Source: Orientallactaga sibirica
Taxonomy: Eukaryota > Chordata > Mammalia > Rodentia > Dipodidae
Assembly: GCA_036365145.1 (NCBI GenBank)
Contig: JAEOAD010000018.1
Location: 14,490,501-14,554,500 of the forward strand
Reading direction: 5' to 3'
Length of the DNA: 64,000 nt
In this document: piece after piece, positions 21,271 to 32,392 of the stretch
Layout of the letters: each line of letters opens with the position of its first letter
How positions within the stretch are numbered: position 1 is the stretch's first letter
Made by a program: the position numbers and the translations under genes
Notes under the pieces: generated by a model
What the model was told of the DNA's origin: nothing
Seen by the model: only the letters and a program-made list of their open reading frames with translations
The model's database searches: none

Positions 21271-22174
21271 GTGGCGGAATGCCTCAAGATACTCCTTCCC
21301 ACCCTGTGGCTTTTTCCTCCATCTCTTTTGCAATGTTCCCTGAGCTGTGGCAGGTTTGTTATAAGTCTACTTTAGTGTTCAGCTCTCTGCATCCTCTGGA
21401 TTTATGCTTTCATGAGTTATGAGTGTCCTCAGTGCATATTGCTATTTCTCTGGAGTAGGTTGTCAAGATAGCTGTGAGGGCAGCAAATGTTTAAATTTTC
21501 ACTTTCTCTGTGATGTCTCCTGTGGCCTGTAGTTTTTCATACTTTTTGGGCATTATTGATTTAGCTTCCTGCTCTAGCAAGTCTTTACTAAAACTCCAGA
21601 ATAAAGGATCCTCACCTGTCTCTCTAACTGAAAGTGTAGGAAGGTAACAATCTACTGGAAAAGCTTAATACTATTTGTTACCTTATATTAATTAAACACA
21701 ATAATGTGTTTCATTGTGACATTTTCTTATGTGTATATAAATATATTTTGATCATATTTAAATTCCACCATTATCTTCTCTTTTCTCTATCTCAGTCCTG
21801 CTGATCCCCTTTCTATTCATAACTAGTCCCATTTCATTTCTACTATATTTATTTTTTGTGTGACCCAAGGAATTTAATTAGTATTGGACACAGTGGGAAG
21901 AAGCATTAAAGAAGGTCACAAGATGAAGATAACTCCAGGTGCTGTTACCTTGGTCTTAGAAATCAAGCCTCCAGAAATGTTCAGAAAATAACTTTACTTG
22001 TTATCCAAATCTGTGATAATTTGTTATGGTACCTAGAGCAAATTGATATATCCCATCAATAGCATTCAAAACACTTGAAGAGATGGGTGTAGGTTTTGTG
22101 GGAAAAGCCAGTGCAGCAATACTGAGATTCCAGGAGTCAACACATTCCACTCTGTTTATTTAGGCAATTAAGGT
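21269..22174. other. Unassigned non-coding DNA
   Basis: No repeat or gene recognised. Confidence 0.5.
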
Positions 22175-22335
22175 TTTATTATAGTTTTGCTTAGAATTAT
22201 AAGCTCATTATAGCCATAGGTATTTCAATTACAATTTCTTCATTTTATGTGTGAGAAAATGTAGGTACAGATAGAGGAACTGACTGACTTGCCCAAAGCC
22301 CACATTCCTGACAGTCCCAGTCGTATTCGTTTACT
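22175..22335 (-). mobile_element. MIR relic
   Basis: Complement of MIR: TTTCTTCATTTTATGTGTGA, GAAAATGTAGGTACAGATAG, AGGAACTGACTGACTTGCCC, AAAGCCCACATTC. Confidence 0.7.
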
Positions 22336-24139
22336 CTGACTTGCAACTCTCTGTATCTGATACTGGATTTTACCCTTTCATGTACTTACCATCTTATCAA
22401 GGATTTTTTTTTTTTTCTTAACCTTCAATGTCCAGGCATTTATCTTGCTAAAATATTTTTATTTGCTTAGTATTTACTTGGAAATGTCTTTTTTTTTCTG
22501 CATGGGTTTACTGTCTTAGAAACTAAGTGGTTTGAGGAATACAGTAACAAGCATTTCTATTGCTCTTGGATCCTTTTACTCAGTAAAAAAAACACAGCAA
22601 TTTTCACCTATGCTTCTCAGCTCCATTCAAAGGTTGTTTATGCACAAGTAAACACACACATTTTTCTTTATTAAAGGTGTTGGATTTGTAATTACAGATC
22701 TTAATTAGATTATAGCTTCTGTCCTTGAAGTTTCTTCATTCTTATGTTACTATCTCTCCCCCCATGCATAAATGTTTCTCTGTTTCCATTTTAAATTCAT
22801 CCTTCCTGACCTACAAAAGGCCTTTTGTTATACACTCAGAGGGGCTGTTGATGGCCTATGAAGTCTGAGTATGGCTTTATCAGATCTTGTCTTGGCACTG
22901 CCTCAAATAAGTACTCACTCTTCATATGTCCATGCTATGTATAGACATGCATGATACTTTTTGAAGACCATCTCTGATCTTTTTAGATAGGGCAGCTCAA
23001 TTTCACTAGCAACTTGAAGTGGTGCAGAATCTCATTTTCAATGGTTAAAATGCTTTGATTTTAATCAAAGGGTTATCATTATGATGAAAGTCAATGTTAC
23101 TTGGGACCCTAAAATTGTACAAAGCTATTTCACACACGATTCCATGAGCTGTTCACATTAAGCGTTTAGAAGTTTACAATGTGAATTTTGTTACTTCTGT
23201 TTTAATGTGATGAAATGTATGACAACAAAAGGCTGTTCCAAACTGAATAATTTTTCTCTCCAATCATTACCTTTTTTTTACATGTGAAATCTGTAAAAGA
23301 GTTTCTTCTATGGTCTAAGGTTATAAAAATATGGCTGAATTAAATAAACTTAACTGTGAGTTCCAGTTACTATATAGAAATTTTAAAAATCATTCATTGT
23401 TTACTCAGTTCACTTGTCAAATTAATTGACAAATATTGGTTGAATTTCACTTTGTTATGATGAGAACTTTTAAATCTCAGTTATGATCTAAATGCTATGT
23501 TGCATAAGAAAAATGGCATCCATACCCTTTCTATGCAATTCTTATTGGTCCTTAAGGTCCACTAACAATATGAGCTGGCTTAGAAATGTAAGAAGAGACT
23601 GATATATTAAGAGGTTAACACCTCTTGAGGCCTGGCATTAGAGCTTTTCTTTCATAAGAAAAGCACGATACCTTACCTCTGTAGGACTCAAATTCTTTGC
23701 TACCAAATATAAATAGAAGTTCTTATATTTTCTTTATAAGTTAGTTAGAAACATTTGATAAACCATTCATGAACACTACTTAAACACAGTGATCTTTATA
23801 ACCTAACTAGCCTTCATTCAAATGATAGTGATAAAATCAACTTGTATTTTGTGTTTCATTTGATCTATTCCAACAAGCTAATAAATGTTGAAAATTCATT
23901 GTAAACATGTCAAAAACTGTTTATGCAAATACATCTACTATTTCCATGCTTTCCCTTTTCAGTGTTTGGGAAATATAATTTGAATCTTTAGTAAAGTGAG
24001 AACAATAATGTTAAATATTTCATTGGAGTACACATGTCTATCAACTTTAAATATTTAGAGATACAATGAATTAGTCACTATATATTTTTGTTATTTAAGA
24101 TTCTGCGTAATCATTTCTTGTAGCAGATAGCTTCAGGTT
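22336..24139. other. Unassigned, repeat-poor AT-rich DNA
   Basis: No recognisable repeat, exon or open frame of note over 1.8 kb. Confidence 0.5.
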
Positions 24140-24510
24140 CACTGAGATGAACTTCCAAATCAGGCACAGCTATGGAAAAAGAGATATTTAATGAAGCTTA
24201 TAGATCCAAGGGAAGTTCCATAATGGCAGAAGAAGCTGGCCTGCTTTCACAGGTCCAAGCAGAAAAACAGAAAGCCACAAGCCCAAAAGCCAAAAGCCAC
24301 ACAGCACACTTCAAGAACTCCAGGAGGAATTCATATACTTTGCTTATCTTTAGATTGGAATCTCAAATCCACCATCATACCTTAGGGCTATACATAAGAT
24401 CTGCCCAATGATACTTCCTCCAGCCAGGTGGCTGCAGATCTAAATGACAGGTAGTAATAAAACACTGAATATATTGGAGGCCATCTACTTATACTACCAC
24501 ATTCTGCCCT
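24140..24510 (+). mobile_element. Rodent interspersed repeat directly upstream of the ERV
   Basis: Contains GGAAGTTCCATAATGGCAGA, ACTTCCTCCAGCCAGGTGGC and an end GGAGGCCATCTACTTATACT followed by ACCAC, similar to the repeat at 20.1-20.5 kb. No TG...CA ends, so it is not obviously the ERV's own LTR. Confidence 0.45.
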
Positions 24511-24587
24511 CGGTGCCCACCCATCTTTGCCTCTAGGCCTATAACATGGTCTAAGGTTAGTCATGCCCCAAGGGTGAGATAGAAACA

Positions 24588-25118
24588 GTGACTCAAGAGG
24601 AGGTGAGGTACACTCCTAAAGAACTTCAGGAGCTTTCTAACTTGTGCAGGCAGACACATGGGAAATATGTGTGGGAATGGATTTTAAGAGTGTGGGATGA
24701 TGGAGGAAGGAATATAAGATTAAATCAGGTTGAATTTATTCAAACAGGCTCATTGAGTAGAGATTTTAGATTTAACACTGCAGCTCATGCAGTTGGAAGA
24801 AGTGCCAAGAGTTTATTTGATTGGTTGGCTGAAGTATGGATCCAAAGATGGCCAACTGTGAATGAGCTTGAGCTGCCTGATATCCCTTGCATTAATGTTG
24901 ATGAAGAGATTAAAAGGCTCACAGAACTTGGAACACTGGAGTGGATTTGGCATGTAAACTCATCTTTGTCCCCACAATGGGTGTGTCCAGAAGATGTGCC
25001 TTTCACTAAGACTATAAGGAACAGATTTGTGAAGGGAGCCCCAGCATACTTAAAGTTGCCAGTAGTTGCCATAATATGTAAAGAAGACATCACAGTGGGA
25101 GCCACAGTTGATGCATAA
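24588..25118 (+). pseudogene. gag: ERV gag capsid-region remnant
   Basis: A 176-codon open stretch, the longest in the relic. It shows a retroviral capsid-like start (KELQELSNLCRQ, WEWILRVWDDGG), a GSLSRD motif and the later segments EEIKRLTELGTLEWIW and NRFVKGAPAYLK. These follow the order of Gag capsid regions of mammalian ERVs. The first codon is GTG without start context, so the true N-terminus (matrix) is upstream or lost. A TAA ends the frame, and gag-like sequence resumes in the same frame downstream. In the cell, Gag forms the virion core; this copy cannot. Confidence 0.75.
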
Positions 25119-25658
25119 AGTGATTTAGATGCAATGGGTTTAACTGGATCTCAGAGTAACAAGTGCCAAGTGGCAGCACTGAATTGCCAAAGGTGAGGTG
25201 AGCATGTTTACTGTAATGAAGAGCATAGGCAAAACAATGCTCATAATGGTATGAATGATGTAGCCCTTTGGCACTGGCTGATTAATCATGGTGTTCCCAG
25301 AAGTAAAATAGATAAAAAGCTTACTAAGTTTGTGCTTGATCTGTATAAGCAGAAAAGTTCCAGAGCAAAGGAACAAAAGACCACTTTAAATTATAGCAAC
25401 AGAAAATCAAGGCCTCTTAACCAGTTTCCAGACTTGAACCAGTTTACAGATCCTAAGCCCCTTGATTGGAGGGGTGGCTGGGTCCCCTTGAGGAAGGACC
25501 CTCCCACAATCCCCAAAAGTTTCAATATTAAGCTTAGTCCTACACTTCTTCAGAGGGACCTGTGGCATTTGCTAGGTAACTGTACACTGGGGAAAGGAAA
25601 TAATCAGACCTTTCAAGGACTACTGGATTTTGGAGATAGCACATTCCTCACTTGGGTG
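25119..25658 (+). pseudogene. pro: ERV gag 3' part and protease remnant
   Basis: In the same frame as the preceding gag piece, after another stop near 25195. It runs through a charged segment (FVLDLYKQKSSRAKEQ) to LLDFGDSTFL near 25625-25655, which sits where retroviral aspartic proteases have their D-T/S-G active site. Here Thr is replaced by Phe, so the motif is broken. No CCHC zinc knuckle is visible. The protease is cut short and the frame ends at 25685 after the junction with pol. Confidence 0.65.
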
Positions 25659-26008
25659 TGTTACTCCATCCCATATACCAAGTGACTCGGAAAGCTACTA
25701 GTTTCAGTGGGGCTCATAACCAGAGAAGGCTCTTAAACAGGTACAGGCTGCTGTGCAGGCTGCCACTTGGGCCATATGATCCAGCAGATCTGATGGTACT
25801 TGAGATGTCAATGGTGGATAAGGATGCTGTTTGGAGCCTTTGGCAGGCCCCCATAGGTGAATCACAGTGGAGGCCCTTGGCATTCTGGAGCAAAGTCCTG
25901 CCATCATCTGAAGACAATTATTCTCCCATTGAGAGACAGCTCTTGGCCTGCTACTGGGCTTCAGCAGAAACTGAACACTTGACAATGGACCATCAAGTTA
26001 CTATGTGA
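25655..26008 (+). pseudogene. pol: ERV pol: RT thumb and connection remnant
   Basis: In a different frame from gag/pro. Recognisable segments are YQVTRKATSF (thumb), LPLGPYDPADLMVLEMS and PLAFWSKVLPSSEDNYSP with ERQLLACYWA (connection). All RT fingers/palm motifs, including the catalytic YXDD-type site, are absent: protease remnant and thumb are nearly adjacent. Ends with a TGA in pol-like sequence. A second frame disruption follows before RNase H. Confidence 0.75.
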
Positions 26009-26640
26009 CCTGAGCTGCCCATTATGAGCTGGGTGTTATCTCACCCACCAGGCCATAAAGTTGTCCAGTGAAAGTGGTATATCAGGCCCTGAAGTACAAG
26101 AAAGTTACACGAGGAAGTTGCCCAAATGCCTATGGTTCCTACTCCTGTTACAATGCCTTCTGTCCCCAAGCATGCACCTATGGCACCATTGGGTGTGCCC
26201 TATGATCAATTGATTGAAGAGGAGACGTCTAGGGTATGGTTTATAGATGGTTCAGCACATTATGTGGGCACCTCCCAGAAGTGGAAAGCTGCAGCATTAC
26301 AGCCCTTTTCTGGGTCAACTCTGAAGGACTGTGGTGAAGGGAAGTCTCCACAATGGGCAGAACTTCAGGCAGTGCACATGGTTGTGCATTTCTCTTGGAA
26401 GAAAAAATGGCCAGATTATGTGGTTATACACTAATTCATGGGCTGTGGCTAATGGTTTGGCTGGATGGTCCTGGACTTGGTAGGAGTATAGTTGGAAAAT
26501 TGGTGAGAAGGACATCTGGAGAAGGTGTATGTGGATAGAACTCTCTGAATGGGCAAAGGATATAAAGATACTTGTGTCCCATGTTAATGCTCATCAGAAG
26601 GTGACCTCATCAGAGGATAACATTAATAATTAAGTAGATA
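26009..26640 (+). pseudogene. pol: ERV pol: RNase H remnant
   Basis: RNase H fold landmarks appear in order: FIDGSA (first catalytic Asp) near 26240, QWAELQAVH (catalytic Glu), the NSWAVANGLAGW segment, and a conserved HVNAHQ segment near 26585. A frame shift occurs near 26430, and the segment after it contains in-frame stops. The residue usually Asp before SWAV reads Asn. The 26009-26125 stretch is degraded connection. Past 26640 only traces of the integrase N-terminal region may persist. Confidence 0.75.
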
Positions 26641-27510
26641 AGCTGAGCTATTCTGTGGATAGTGGTCAACTTCTTTCCTCAGCCACCCCTGTCATTGAAC
26701 AAGTGGCCATGGTGGCAGGAATGCAGGTTATGCATGAGCCCAACAACATGGACTTCTACTAAGTTTGGCCAAATCTGCCAGCAGTAGAGACCAATTAATT
26801 AATACTGATTAAGATCATATCACTAGTTAACTGCAGTTGAATTTATAATTGACCTACTATATTAGAGACTAAACATTCCTCAAGGAAACTTGCTTTGTGT
26901 TGGGGGAGGGGAGATTGTGTGTTTCTGGTTGTTAAAATCATATCAGGAAAACCAGGCCCAAGAGGTTCTTGAGCACACCAGAATGGGGAAAAAGTGTAAC
27001 TCCCTCGGCTGTAGCCCATAAAGAAGTGGACACCTAATACTAGGATGGCAATGGCCCTCACACAGGCTGTCAACTGACCATCCTGTGTGTAGGTCAAGGA
27101 AACCCAAGAAACTCATGGTTCAGGGGCTTCAGCTAGGCTTCATCCCCAGCCTTGATGGCCTCATTTAACTGCTTGTCTGCCCATCTGCTTGTTTGCCCAT
27201 CTAAACATGCCATCCTGCCATCTATCAGTCTATACATTTGTCTGCACCTTGTGTGTCCTTCACTTGGCATGAACGGTTCAGCTCTGACCCTGAAGCCTGA
27301 ATATACCATCAATCGCCAGCAGTTTCTCCAGCAGCTTGTCTTCTCAATACAGAGACTTCAGCATTTCTATCAGTTTCCAGTACTGGTTTCTTAGGCCTCT
27401 TTAAGACTCTGCTTCTTAAACCATTTGCCCTCTATCTGTACCTCCAAACATGCATATATTTACTGTGTAACCTGAGTGTTATCATTTGTAATTAAGATTG
27501 TATTTGTCTT
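26641..27510. other. Degraded ERV 3' side and unassigned DNA
   Basis: No integrase catalytic core, env or LTR recognised. Contains CTG/CCATCTG-rich stretches around 27170-27250. Confidence 0.45.
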
Positions 27511-27516
27511 TTCCAG

Positions 27517-27575
27517 GACCATCAAGGAAACTGAGAGTGTCTCACAAATTGTTGCCATTGAAATGGCTGGACCTT
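27517..27575 (+). other. Candidate small exon (59 nt)
   Basis: Upstream is TATTTGTCTTTTCCAG, a good acceptor with polypyrimidine tract. Downstream is GTAAGT (27576-27581), a near-ideal donor. One frame (phase 1) is open across all 59 nt. No protein was recognised, and neighbouring exons were not found, so this may be chance or part of a non-coding transcript. Confidence 0.18.
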
Positions 27576-27581
27576 GTAAGT

Positions 27582-28780
27582 TTATTATTATCCTGTAATT
27601 TCTGACATTGTGCAAAGACACAAATAAGTTAATTTATGCTTCTAACATCACATTTTCATGATACTTTCAAGGGCAGACCCTAAATAATAAAGTGAAACTA
27701 GTATTATACAGCATCATGCTCAAGAGTATATAGATGTTGAGTCAAGTATGTGGTGCTCCGTTTCCTCTGTTTGTCTTTTATTCACTTGTCATTCATTTCC
27801 AGATTAATTTATCCAACAAACAGTATCAAGTATGTAACAGAAGGTCAAATGGTGAAATAAAGTTTTATTTTTTAATTTTTCTGCACATATCAAACAAGGA
27901 AAGCAAATGGAAAACAACAACAAAAATATATCTTGTCAAGCCTTATGCTAGAGAAAAATACAGTGAATACAAATTGAGGGCAATGTATTCTCAGTCCTGT
28001 GCGGTGGAATCAGTTCAAACAGTGTTGCCAGAAGTCTCTGATGGATACTATGTGCTTTGCAAATTGCAGATATTCATCTCTGTAGTTGAATGATAATATA
28101 TGTAGGTATATGAAGTGGGAGGTTAGTGAGCTCAGAATACCATCTACAAAATTTGGCTTTACCCTTAGGACAAATGAGTTCTAGAAAGAATTTTATATGG
28201 GAGAATAATATCACATTTAAACATGCCTAATTATCACTTCAAATACCACAAGGGTTTGAAGAGGCCCATCATTTTCTTATGAAATTTGTTGTCCACCCAG
28301 GTTTCTCCAACCCAATCACCAACAGCATGAACTATGAGTGCTCAAGTCAAAAACTTAAGTACCATCCCCAGTTTTTTTCTTCAATGTTTTACATTTAATT
28401 CATCAATCAGTCCACTGCTGACCCTTAAACTTATTGTGAACACATTCACTTTCTTTCATATTCTCTCCCAGTAACCTAAATTAAGCCATTTGTTTCTTCA
28501 TTCTAAACAATGGGATTCTAAATAATCTAGAACGCCTTTCTAGTCTTCTTTTTCCACATGTGCACTTTACGTATTTGCATAAATTTTATTACTCTTGACG
28601 ACTCTACTTTTCCTGCTTACTTGCTTGTTTTTCAATGTCTCCTAAAATATAAATTATCTGACACTAACAACTAGTTTAATTTAGCAACATATAAAGCAAT
28701 GTCTGACAAGAAGAATGCACTTAGGGAATTTGTGTTGCATTAATGGACAGAAATGTAAGAATCGTTAACCCTAGACCATG
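27582..28780. other. Unassigned AT-rich non-coding DNA
   Basis: A 119-codon frame at 27734-28093 has no recognisable motif. No repeats recognised. Confidence 0.5.
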
Positions 28781-29417
28781 TAAACAATGGAAAGGGTATG
28801 CCTAGAGACAAAAACTGTAACAAGGCTTGCAGCCAAATCCCCTTTTATGCCACCACTACACTGGTTTGCAGATGCAGTCTTGGTGGGCTTTGGCTACAAA
28901 ATGGCAGCAAGCAAACTAGAGTGCCTTACTTCATTTACCTTGTCTGCCTCAGGACATATTTGTAGATAAGCCCAGAAGTTCAGAAGAGTGACTGTTCCTG
29001 GGGTGACCCTTTCAGCTGATGGTAGAAAAGAGAGTGGATAAGACGTAATCCCATCTGTTAGGAGACTTTTCCTAAGGGGAAATGAACACTTACCCACTCC
29101 AGAAAGACTGTAATGGAAGACCAAAGGAAGAGTCCACCCAATCTGGCTTGGTGAGCCAATCAGTTTAATAGGGGTTATTTACAGCAACATGGCAATTTAG
29201 CAGGGGGGTGGGGGCGGGGGGGTGGGGAGGTGGCTTATACATCCTCAGGGAGGAACAGGGCCTCAGGAGCTTCCTTGTGAACTGCCTCCTAGGCCCACTC
29301 ATAGCTGAAAAGCTACAGATTTTTGTAACCAGCATCAGGTTATCTGCGAAACAGTTGAAACAAAGAACAGAAGGCTTCACAAGGGACATAATTAGCATGA
29401 GAGAACAATGGTTTTAA
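28781..29417. mobile_element. Possible LTR-derived repeat with G-rich core
   Basis: Composition and the phrase GGTGAGCCAATCAGTTTAAT followed by AGGGGTTATTTACAG resemble a rodent ERV/MaLR LTR in minus orientation. Family and ends not resolved. Confidence 0.3.
29203..29233 (+). other. G-quadruplex-like tract
   Basis: G runs of 6, 5, 7 and 4 at 29203-29208, 29210-29214, 29216-29222 and 29224-29227. They are separated by single T, C and T, with two more GG pairs after. The C-rich i-motif-like strand is the minus strand. Confidence 0.85.
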
Positions 29418-29430
29418 AAGAAAGGGAAGG

Positions 29431-29605
29431 AGTGGGAGAGATGGCTGAGCAGTTTAAGGCACTTGTTTGAAAAGCCTGAATACCTAGGTATGTGTCTGGA
29501 GTTCATTTGCAGCATCAGGAGCCCCCCCCCCCCCCGCACCCATGCTCCATCCCTTTCTCTCTCTCCCTCTCTCTTTATAAATAATAGTATTTTTTAAAAA
29601 AAAAA
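29431..29605 (+). mobile_element. Dip SINE with internal deletion and C-run
   Basis: Head GTGGGAGAGATGGCTGAGCA and the GTCTGGAGTTCATTTGCAGC segment are present. The stretch between B box and GTCTGG is deleted, and a run of about 15 C (29522-29536) replaces the GGAGGCCCTGG part. Imperfect duplication TAAAAGAAAGGGA / TAAAAGAAATGGGA lies at 29415 and 29606. Confidence 0.85.
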
Positions 29606-29856
29606 TAAAAGAAATGGGAGGGGAAGAATAGAGTTGAGGCAGTATTGCTTTGTAGTAAAGTGCTTACTTTTTATGGGCAGAGCCCTATGTTTCCTCAACA
29701 CAGAAACTTGATAAAACAAGGACAACTCAGAGCCTGGATTAAAGAGAATAACTACACCTGAATGATTGCAGCTATTTGTTTTGTACTGCAATAATTCCAT
29801 TAGTTATTAATTAGTTGTTTTGCACACAATCCAAAGTCAAATATATTGAAAGACAG

Positions 29857-29860
<4 letters not shown>

Positions 29861-29896
<36 letters not shown>
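29861..29896. repeat. (CA)n microsatellite
   Basis: 36 nt of uninterrupted CA. Confidence 0.98.
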
Positions 29897-29897
<1 letters not shown>

Positions 29898-29928
29898 TCT
29901 TATAGCAAAATAATGTTGACACTTTAAA

Positions 29929-30124
29929 TATTTTTAATTAATTAATTATTTGTAGTAGGGTTGTGGGGGGAGGGGCATGCCAGGGCCTATAACCACTATA
30001 AACAAATTTCAGAATACATGCACCACTTTGTGCATGTGGCTTTATGTGGGTATTGGGGAATTGAACCTAGGTCCTTAGGCTTTGCAGACAAGCACCTTAA
30101 CTATTAAGCCATCTTTCCAACCCC
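29929..30124 (-). mobile_element. Dip SINE
   Basis: Complement of body and head (TATTAAGCCATCTTTCCAAC). A 14-nt duplication with two mismatches (GTTGACACTTTAAA / GTTGATGCTTTAAA) lies at 29915-29928 and 30129-30142. Confidence 0.92.
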
Positions 30125-30142
30125 TAAAGTTGATGCTTTAAA

Positions 30143-31302
30143 GTGCTAACATGCTATAAGAATTTTCCAAATAGAGGACATGATATGTAGCACTTAGCAA
30201 TATCCTTGAGCAATTAGAAGCCTTTTTCTTTCTCTCAGTATTTGTTTTCTATGAAGACTTTCACAGACTCTAGCACGAACATCACTTGTGCAGAGGATAT
30301 TCACTCAATATCTGATACCAGATTTCATTTTTTCATAAAATTCTCACCTTTTCATTTGACCAGACCACTATTTCATAGCATTCTTTTACTAATGTTCCTT
30401 CCCAATTTTTCTTTAGCTACATTTAAATTTTTTATATTAACCATGTTATACAACTTATTAAATTGTCACTCATAAATGAAACATGGTTTCACAGTGCCTA
30501 CCTGGTGTAAGGAAGCATGTAGTAGTATCTATGTGGTCTATTCCATAATTAACCAATTCATCCATTAATCTCTAAATCATTAATGAAATGATCCTTTCCA
30601 ATATATAATAATTCCTACGCCAACATATGGCTTCATTATTCTGCCACTCTATCTGGAAAGATAATTAAGATTAAAAGTATCTCAGCAGAATGGGAAATGT
30701 GCCAAAATTCAATGGGTGACAAATAATAGAAACCACTCAGCCTAAGAAAACAAAAGAAAAGAAGATTAATTGGAATAGTACTGTGGGGGCTGAGAGATCT
30801 AAGCTTTGAGAAGTAGTTGGTTCTTGGGAACAAATTAAAAGCAGATATTTAAATATCCCTGTTCATGTCTCATTGCATTAACAGGACTATAACTATAGTG
30901 ATTCCTTACTATTATTTTTAATGCATGTATATAATAGAAATTATTTTATCTCATTGGTTTATGTGTCACCTCTTGTTTCAGACTATGATTTGGCAGGATT
31001 ATCTGGGCTTCTTTCCCAATTGAGAATTTGATTTAGGCATTGACATGTGCTTTCCATTCCCCTTCACCAAAAGGACTCATGGCGAACATGTACTCCTCAT
31101 GGTGAATCCTTGGAGTAAATTGAGTTTGAGAAGAAACAAGGGACACTTATGAGAGTCTCATCCTGCTTGGGGCAAATTGATGTTCTGTCTCCATTATATT
31201 CACCAAAGCATGCCATCAGGCCAAGGCTAACGCTAGTAGTAGTGACTCCAAGTGGGAGCTACGGCAGTCACCTGTCCAAAGGTACCCATGAAGAACTGAA
31301 GA
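30143..31302. other. Unassigned AT-rich non-coding DNA
   Basis: No repeat or gene recognised; frames up to 77 codons are featureless. Confidence 0.5.
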
Positions 31303-31432
31303 GTTTGGCATGGTGGTGCACACCTGTAATCCTTGCATTTGGGAGGCTGAGGAAGGAGGATTATGAATTTGAGGCCACCCTTGTTTATACAAGGAGTACC
31401 AGACCAGCCATAGTGAGACCTTGACTCAAACA
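31303..31432 (+). mobile_element. B1 SINE, diverged
   Basis: TTGGCATGGTGGTGCACACC, TGGGAGGCTGAGGAAGGAGG, then AGTGAGACCTTGACTCAAAC. The lack of a clear A-tail and the divergence suggest an older copy. Confidence 0.85.
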
Positions 31433-31984
31433 AAATGATTCAAAATTGAGGAATAATAATATAACACACCAAACACCTCTGCTCTGTTAAGTCATGAGGA
31501 CTTTAAGGGACTTCATGTTATACTCAGTCTGCCAGAATCATCGCTTCAGAAATCACTTTGACATATCCATCTTCATAATTCTCCATGACTAGGCAATGAC
31601 ACACTTTCCTATTTTCTTTTTATTTTATTATATATCAGGAATATAACTGTAATTTCCAAGTTATACATAGCTGAGATGTAAAAGTCACATACAGACAGCA
31701 CTCTGTATAATGTTCTTCCTTCCCCAGCATCTCTTCACCATGCACTTAGCAATGGAGCTACCTATTTCAAGTTTTGAAACATAATTCTGGGATTTTTCCT
31801 TTTTCTGGATGGTCTCTAATTATTTCTCATTTTCAGATACTTAAAATTCTTAGTGTGGAATAGAAATCCTTTCGTAGTCTTATCACAATTCATGTTTCTA
31901 CATTTAACTTTATTTAACCCCCCCAGCATGAACCTACACTCCAAACACAGACAGCTAGTTATCATTCCTGTCCAAGTCATTGCA
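31433..31984. other. Unassigned non-coding DNA
   Basis: Nothing recognised. Confidence 0.45.
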
Positions 31985-32245
31985 TGTGAATTTTACCTTA
32001 CAGCTTCATATCTCTTAATACCCTTCTTTGTTTCTTCATTATATCTCTTCTCAAATTCTACTTCTCCTGGGAAGACTTGGCTCAGTCCATACTCTGTTGC
32101 TCTCTCCCAGTATATTTCATATAGCTAACATTATTTACCACAATGTTTGAAGGCATACTGTTAAGCATTTTATCACATATCTTTCATATTTATTCATTTT
32201 CCTTTTTTAAGCCCCAAGGTGAGCATCAAACATCTATATAACACA
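31985..32245 (+). mobile_element. L2-like relic
   Basis: The stretch TCTCAAATTCTACTTCTCCT then GGGAAGACTTGGCTCAGTCC, and the later GTTTGAAGGCATACTG and AAGCCCCAAGGTGAGC, follow the order of the ancient L2 3' region. Strongly diverged. Confidence 0.4.
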
Positions 32246-32272
32246 TACAGTTTTTAATTCCACTTGTATTTT

Positions 32273-32392
32273 TACTTTTGTTTTGAGATAGGGTCTCACT
32301 GTACAGGCCAGGCTGACCTGAAACTCATGATCTTCCATCTGCCTTCAGAGTGCAGTTCTTTTGGGCCACTTACGTCCCACTGTGCCAGGAAT
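32273..32392 (-). mobile_element. B1 SINE, diverged
   Basis: Complement of B1: TTTTGAGATAGGGTCTCACT, AGGCTGACCTGAAACTCATG, ending near CCCACTGTGCCAGG. Confidence 0.85.

Larger units (their letters stand above)
24511..26640 (+). mobile_element. Endogenous retrovirus relic, gag-pro-pol, no LTRs
   Basis: Plus-strand provirus remnant with recognisable pieces in correct retroviral order: gag, protease, RT thumb/connection, RNase H. The RT palm/fingers are missing between protease and thumb. Integrase is lost soon after RNase H, and no env or flanking LTR was found. Multiple stops and frame changes make it non-functional. The class was not assigned. Confidence 0.85.

Noticed and set aside
24140..24510. 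The repeat upstream of the ERV as its 5' LTR
   Set aside because: No TG...CA ends, TATA or primer-binding site seen, no matching copy downstream, and it resembles the repeat at 20.1 kb.
27734..28093. 119-codon plus-strand frame as a gene
   Set aside because: AT-rich, no motif, no splice or promoter context that supports it.
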